From NCBI GenBank assembly GCA_900544225.1, contig UQUD01000097.1:1-7026 (forward strand): a DNA stretch of 7,026 bases. Reading direction: 5' to 3'. Below the pieces are notes generated by a model. It worked only from the letters and a program-made list of their open reading frames with translations. It was not told the origin of the DNA and made no database searches. Both the position numbers and the translations under genes were made by a program. Position 1 is the stretch's first letter; the number at the start of each line of letters is the position of its first letter. Source of the DNA: an uncultured Collinsella sp. GTDB lineage: Bacteria > Actinomycetota > Coriobacteriia > Coriobacteriales > Coriobacteriaceae. This document shows, one piece after another, positions 6,506 to 7,026 of this stretch.

Positions 6506-6943
6506 TTACTTTTCGAGATGCTCTTTCAGCAGCTCCAACGCGTGGGCGTAGCCTTGGAGGCCCTCTCCGGTGATGGTGGCGAAGCAGGCCAGACGGGCGT
6601 AGCTCACCTGGCGGAAGTCTTCGCGGGTCTCGACTGCGCTAATGTGGACCTCCACAGCCGGGATGGCGACGGCTTTGAGCGCGTCCAGGATGGCCACGCT
6701 TGTGTGCGTGTAGGCGGCCGGGTTGATGACGATGCCGTCGACCTTTCCGTAAGCCTCCTGGATCTTGTCGACGATGCTGCCCTCGTGGTTAGACTGGAAG
6801 ACCTCGACCTCGTCGAAGCCCTGTGCGGCACCCGCTTCCTGGCAGGTCTGCACTAAGCGATCGTAGTTGTCGCTGCCGTAGATGCCTGGCTCGCGAATGC
6901 CGAGCATGTTGAGGTTGGGGCCGTTAATGACGAGTGCTTTCAT
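6506..6943 (-). CDS. aroQ: 3-dehydroquinate dehydratase, type II
   Basis: This 145-residue protein has the usual length and all signature blocks of the type II enzyme: NGPNLNMLG (7-15), R17 and catalytic Y22 in REPGIYG, FQSNHEGSIVD (49-59), N74 in NPAAYTHTSVAILDAL, and H100 in EVHIS followed by R111. It is a cytoplasmic, normally dodecameric enzyme that removes water from 3-dehydroquinate to give 3-dehydroshikimate in the shikimate pathway toward aromatic amino acids. ATG 6943 is preceded by AAAGGA, 7 bases upstream. No other shikimate gene is in the window. Downstream it faces the tRNA terminator. Only 20 bp separate its start codon from a long hairpin, and no promoter is visible in the window, so it may be expressed from beyond the right edge or be the last gene of an operon. 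Confidence 0.96.
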   Translation of the reverse strand: MKALVINGPNLNMLGIREPGIYGSDNYDRLVQTCQEAGAAQGFDEVEVFQSNHEGSIVDKIQEAYGKVDGIVINPAAYTHTSVAILDALKAVAIPAVEVHISAVETREDFRQVSYARLACFATITGEGLQGYAHALELLKEHLEK

Positions 6944-6963
6944 GGTTGCTTCCTTTGCAGTTG

Positions 6964-7006
6964 AAAAACCACCACAAAGGTGCCTGTCCCCTTTGTGGTG
7001 GTTTTT
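6964..7006. repeat. Perfect long hairpin, REP-like element or bidirectional terminator
   Basis: A 17-bp perfect inverted repeat (6964-6980 AAAAACCACCACAAAGG with 6990-7006 CCTTTGTGGTGGTTTTT) encloses the 9-base loop TGCCTGTCC. The five As and five Ts at the stem ends make it resemble a two-way terminator. The GGGGACAGGCACC-type core in loop and inner stem resembles, from memory, dispersed repeats linked with REP-associated Y1 transposases in several bacteria. Either reading is possible. No second copy is visible in this window, so the dispersed-repeat identity is not shown here. Confidence 0.7.
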
Positions 7007-7026
7007 GTTAGAGAGCGGGTGGGAGG

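Noticed and set aside
6452..6856. Plus-strand open frame of 134 codons opposite aroQ
   Set aside because: It is the complement of a gene with complete catalytic motifs, has no family features of its own and no clear ribosome binding site.
1..7026. CRISPR array, riboswitch or insertion sequence
   Set aside because: No spaced direct repeats, no recognised riboswitch core and no transposase frame were seen on either strand; the only marked inverted repeats are the three hairpins listed.

Overview
The window looks like a cell-surface polysaccharide region of a moderately GC-rich bacterium. The best guess is an actinobacterium of the Coriobacteriia (Collinsella-like). Supporting points are the GC-rich wobble positions, GTG starts behind strong AAGGAG-type ribosome binding sites, a tRNA with encoded CCA, and a hairpin repeat with a TGCCTGTCC loop. 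The taxonomic call is inference; no marker gene here fixes it.

Layout: (1) 1-112, plus strand, the last codons of an RmlD-like dTDP-4-dehydrorhamnose reductase, followed by a strong two-way terminator (135-164). (2) 150-4485, minus strand, a tight three-gene operon. In transcription order it holds a DPM1-like GT2 glycosyltransferase, a CsbB/GtrB-like GT2 polyprenyl-phosphate glycosyltransferase and a large YfhO-family GT-C-like membrane protein. (3) 4486-4645, a 160-bp divergent control region with a TATACT -10 box facing each way. (4) 4646-6270, plus strand, an ABC-2 permease and its ATPase, a Wzm/Wzt- or TagG/TagH-type polysaccharide exporter. (5) 6325-6401, tRNA-Arg(UCU) with its own likely promoter and a strong terminator. 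(6) 6506-6943, minus strand, aroQ (type II 3-dehydroquinate dehydratase). (7) 6964-7006, a perfect 17-bp stem hairpin immediately upstream of aroQ.

How the parts may work together: RmlD finishes dTDP-L-rhamnose, a donor for rhamnose-rich polymers. The ABC pair would export an undecaprenyl-linked polymer made in the cytoplasm. The minus operon would decorate the polymer outside the membrane: a CsbB-type enzyme loads a sugar on undecaprenyl phosphate, and YfhO transfers it from the flipped lipid carrier to a surface glycan. The polymer-building glycosyltransferases are not in this window, so the identity of the exported glycan is inferred from context. tRNA-Arg and aroQ are housekeeping genes with no evident link to the glycan locus.

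No wholly new system is evident. The most interesting points are the operon with two lipid-sugar synthase-like GT2 enzymes for one YfhO, and the REP-like hairpin pressed against the aroQ ribosome binding site.
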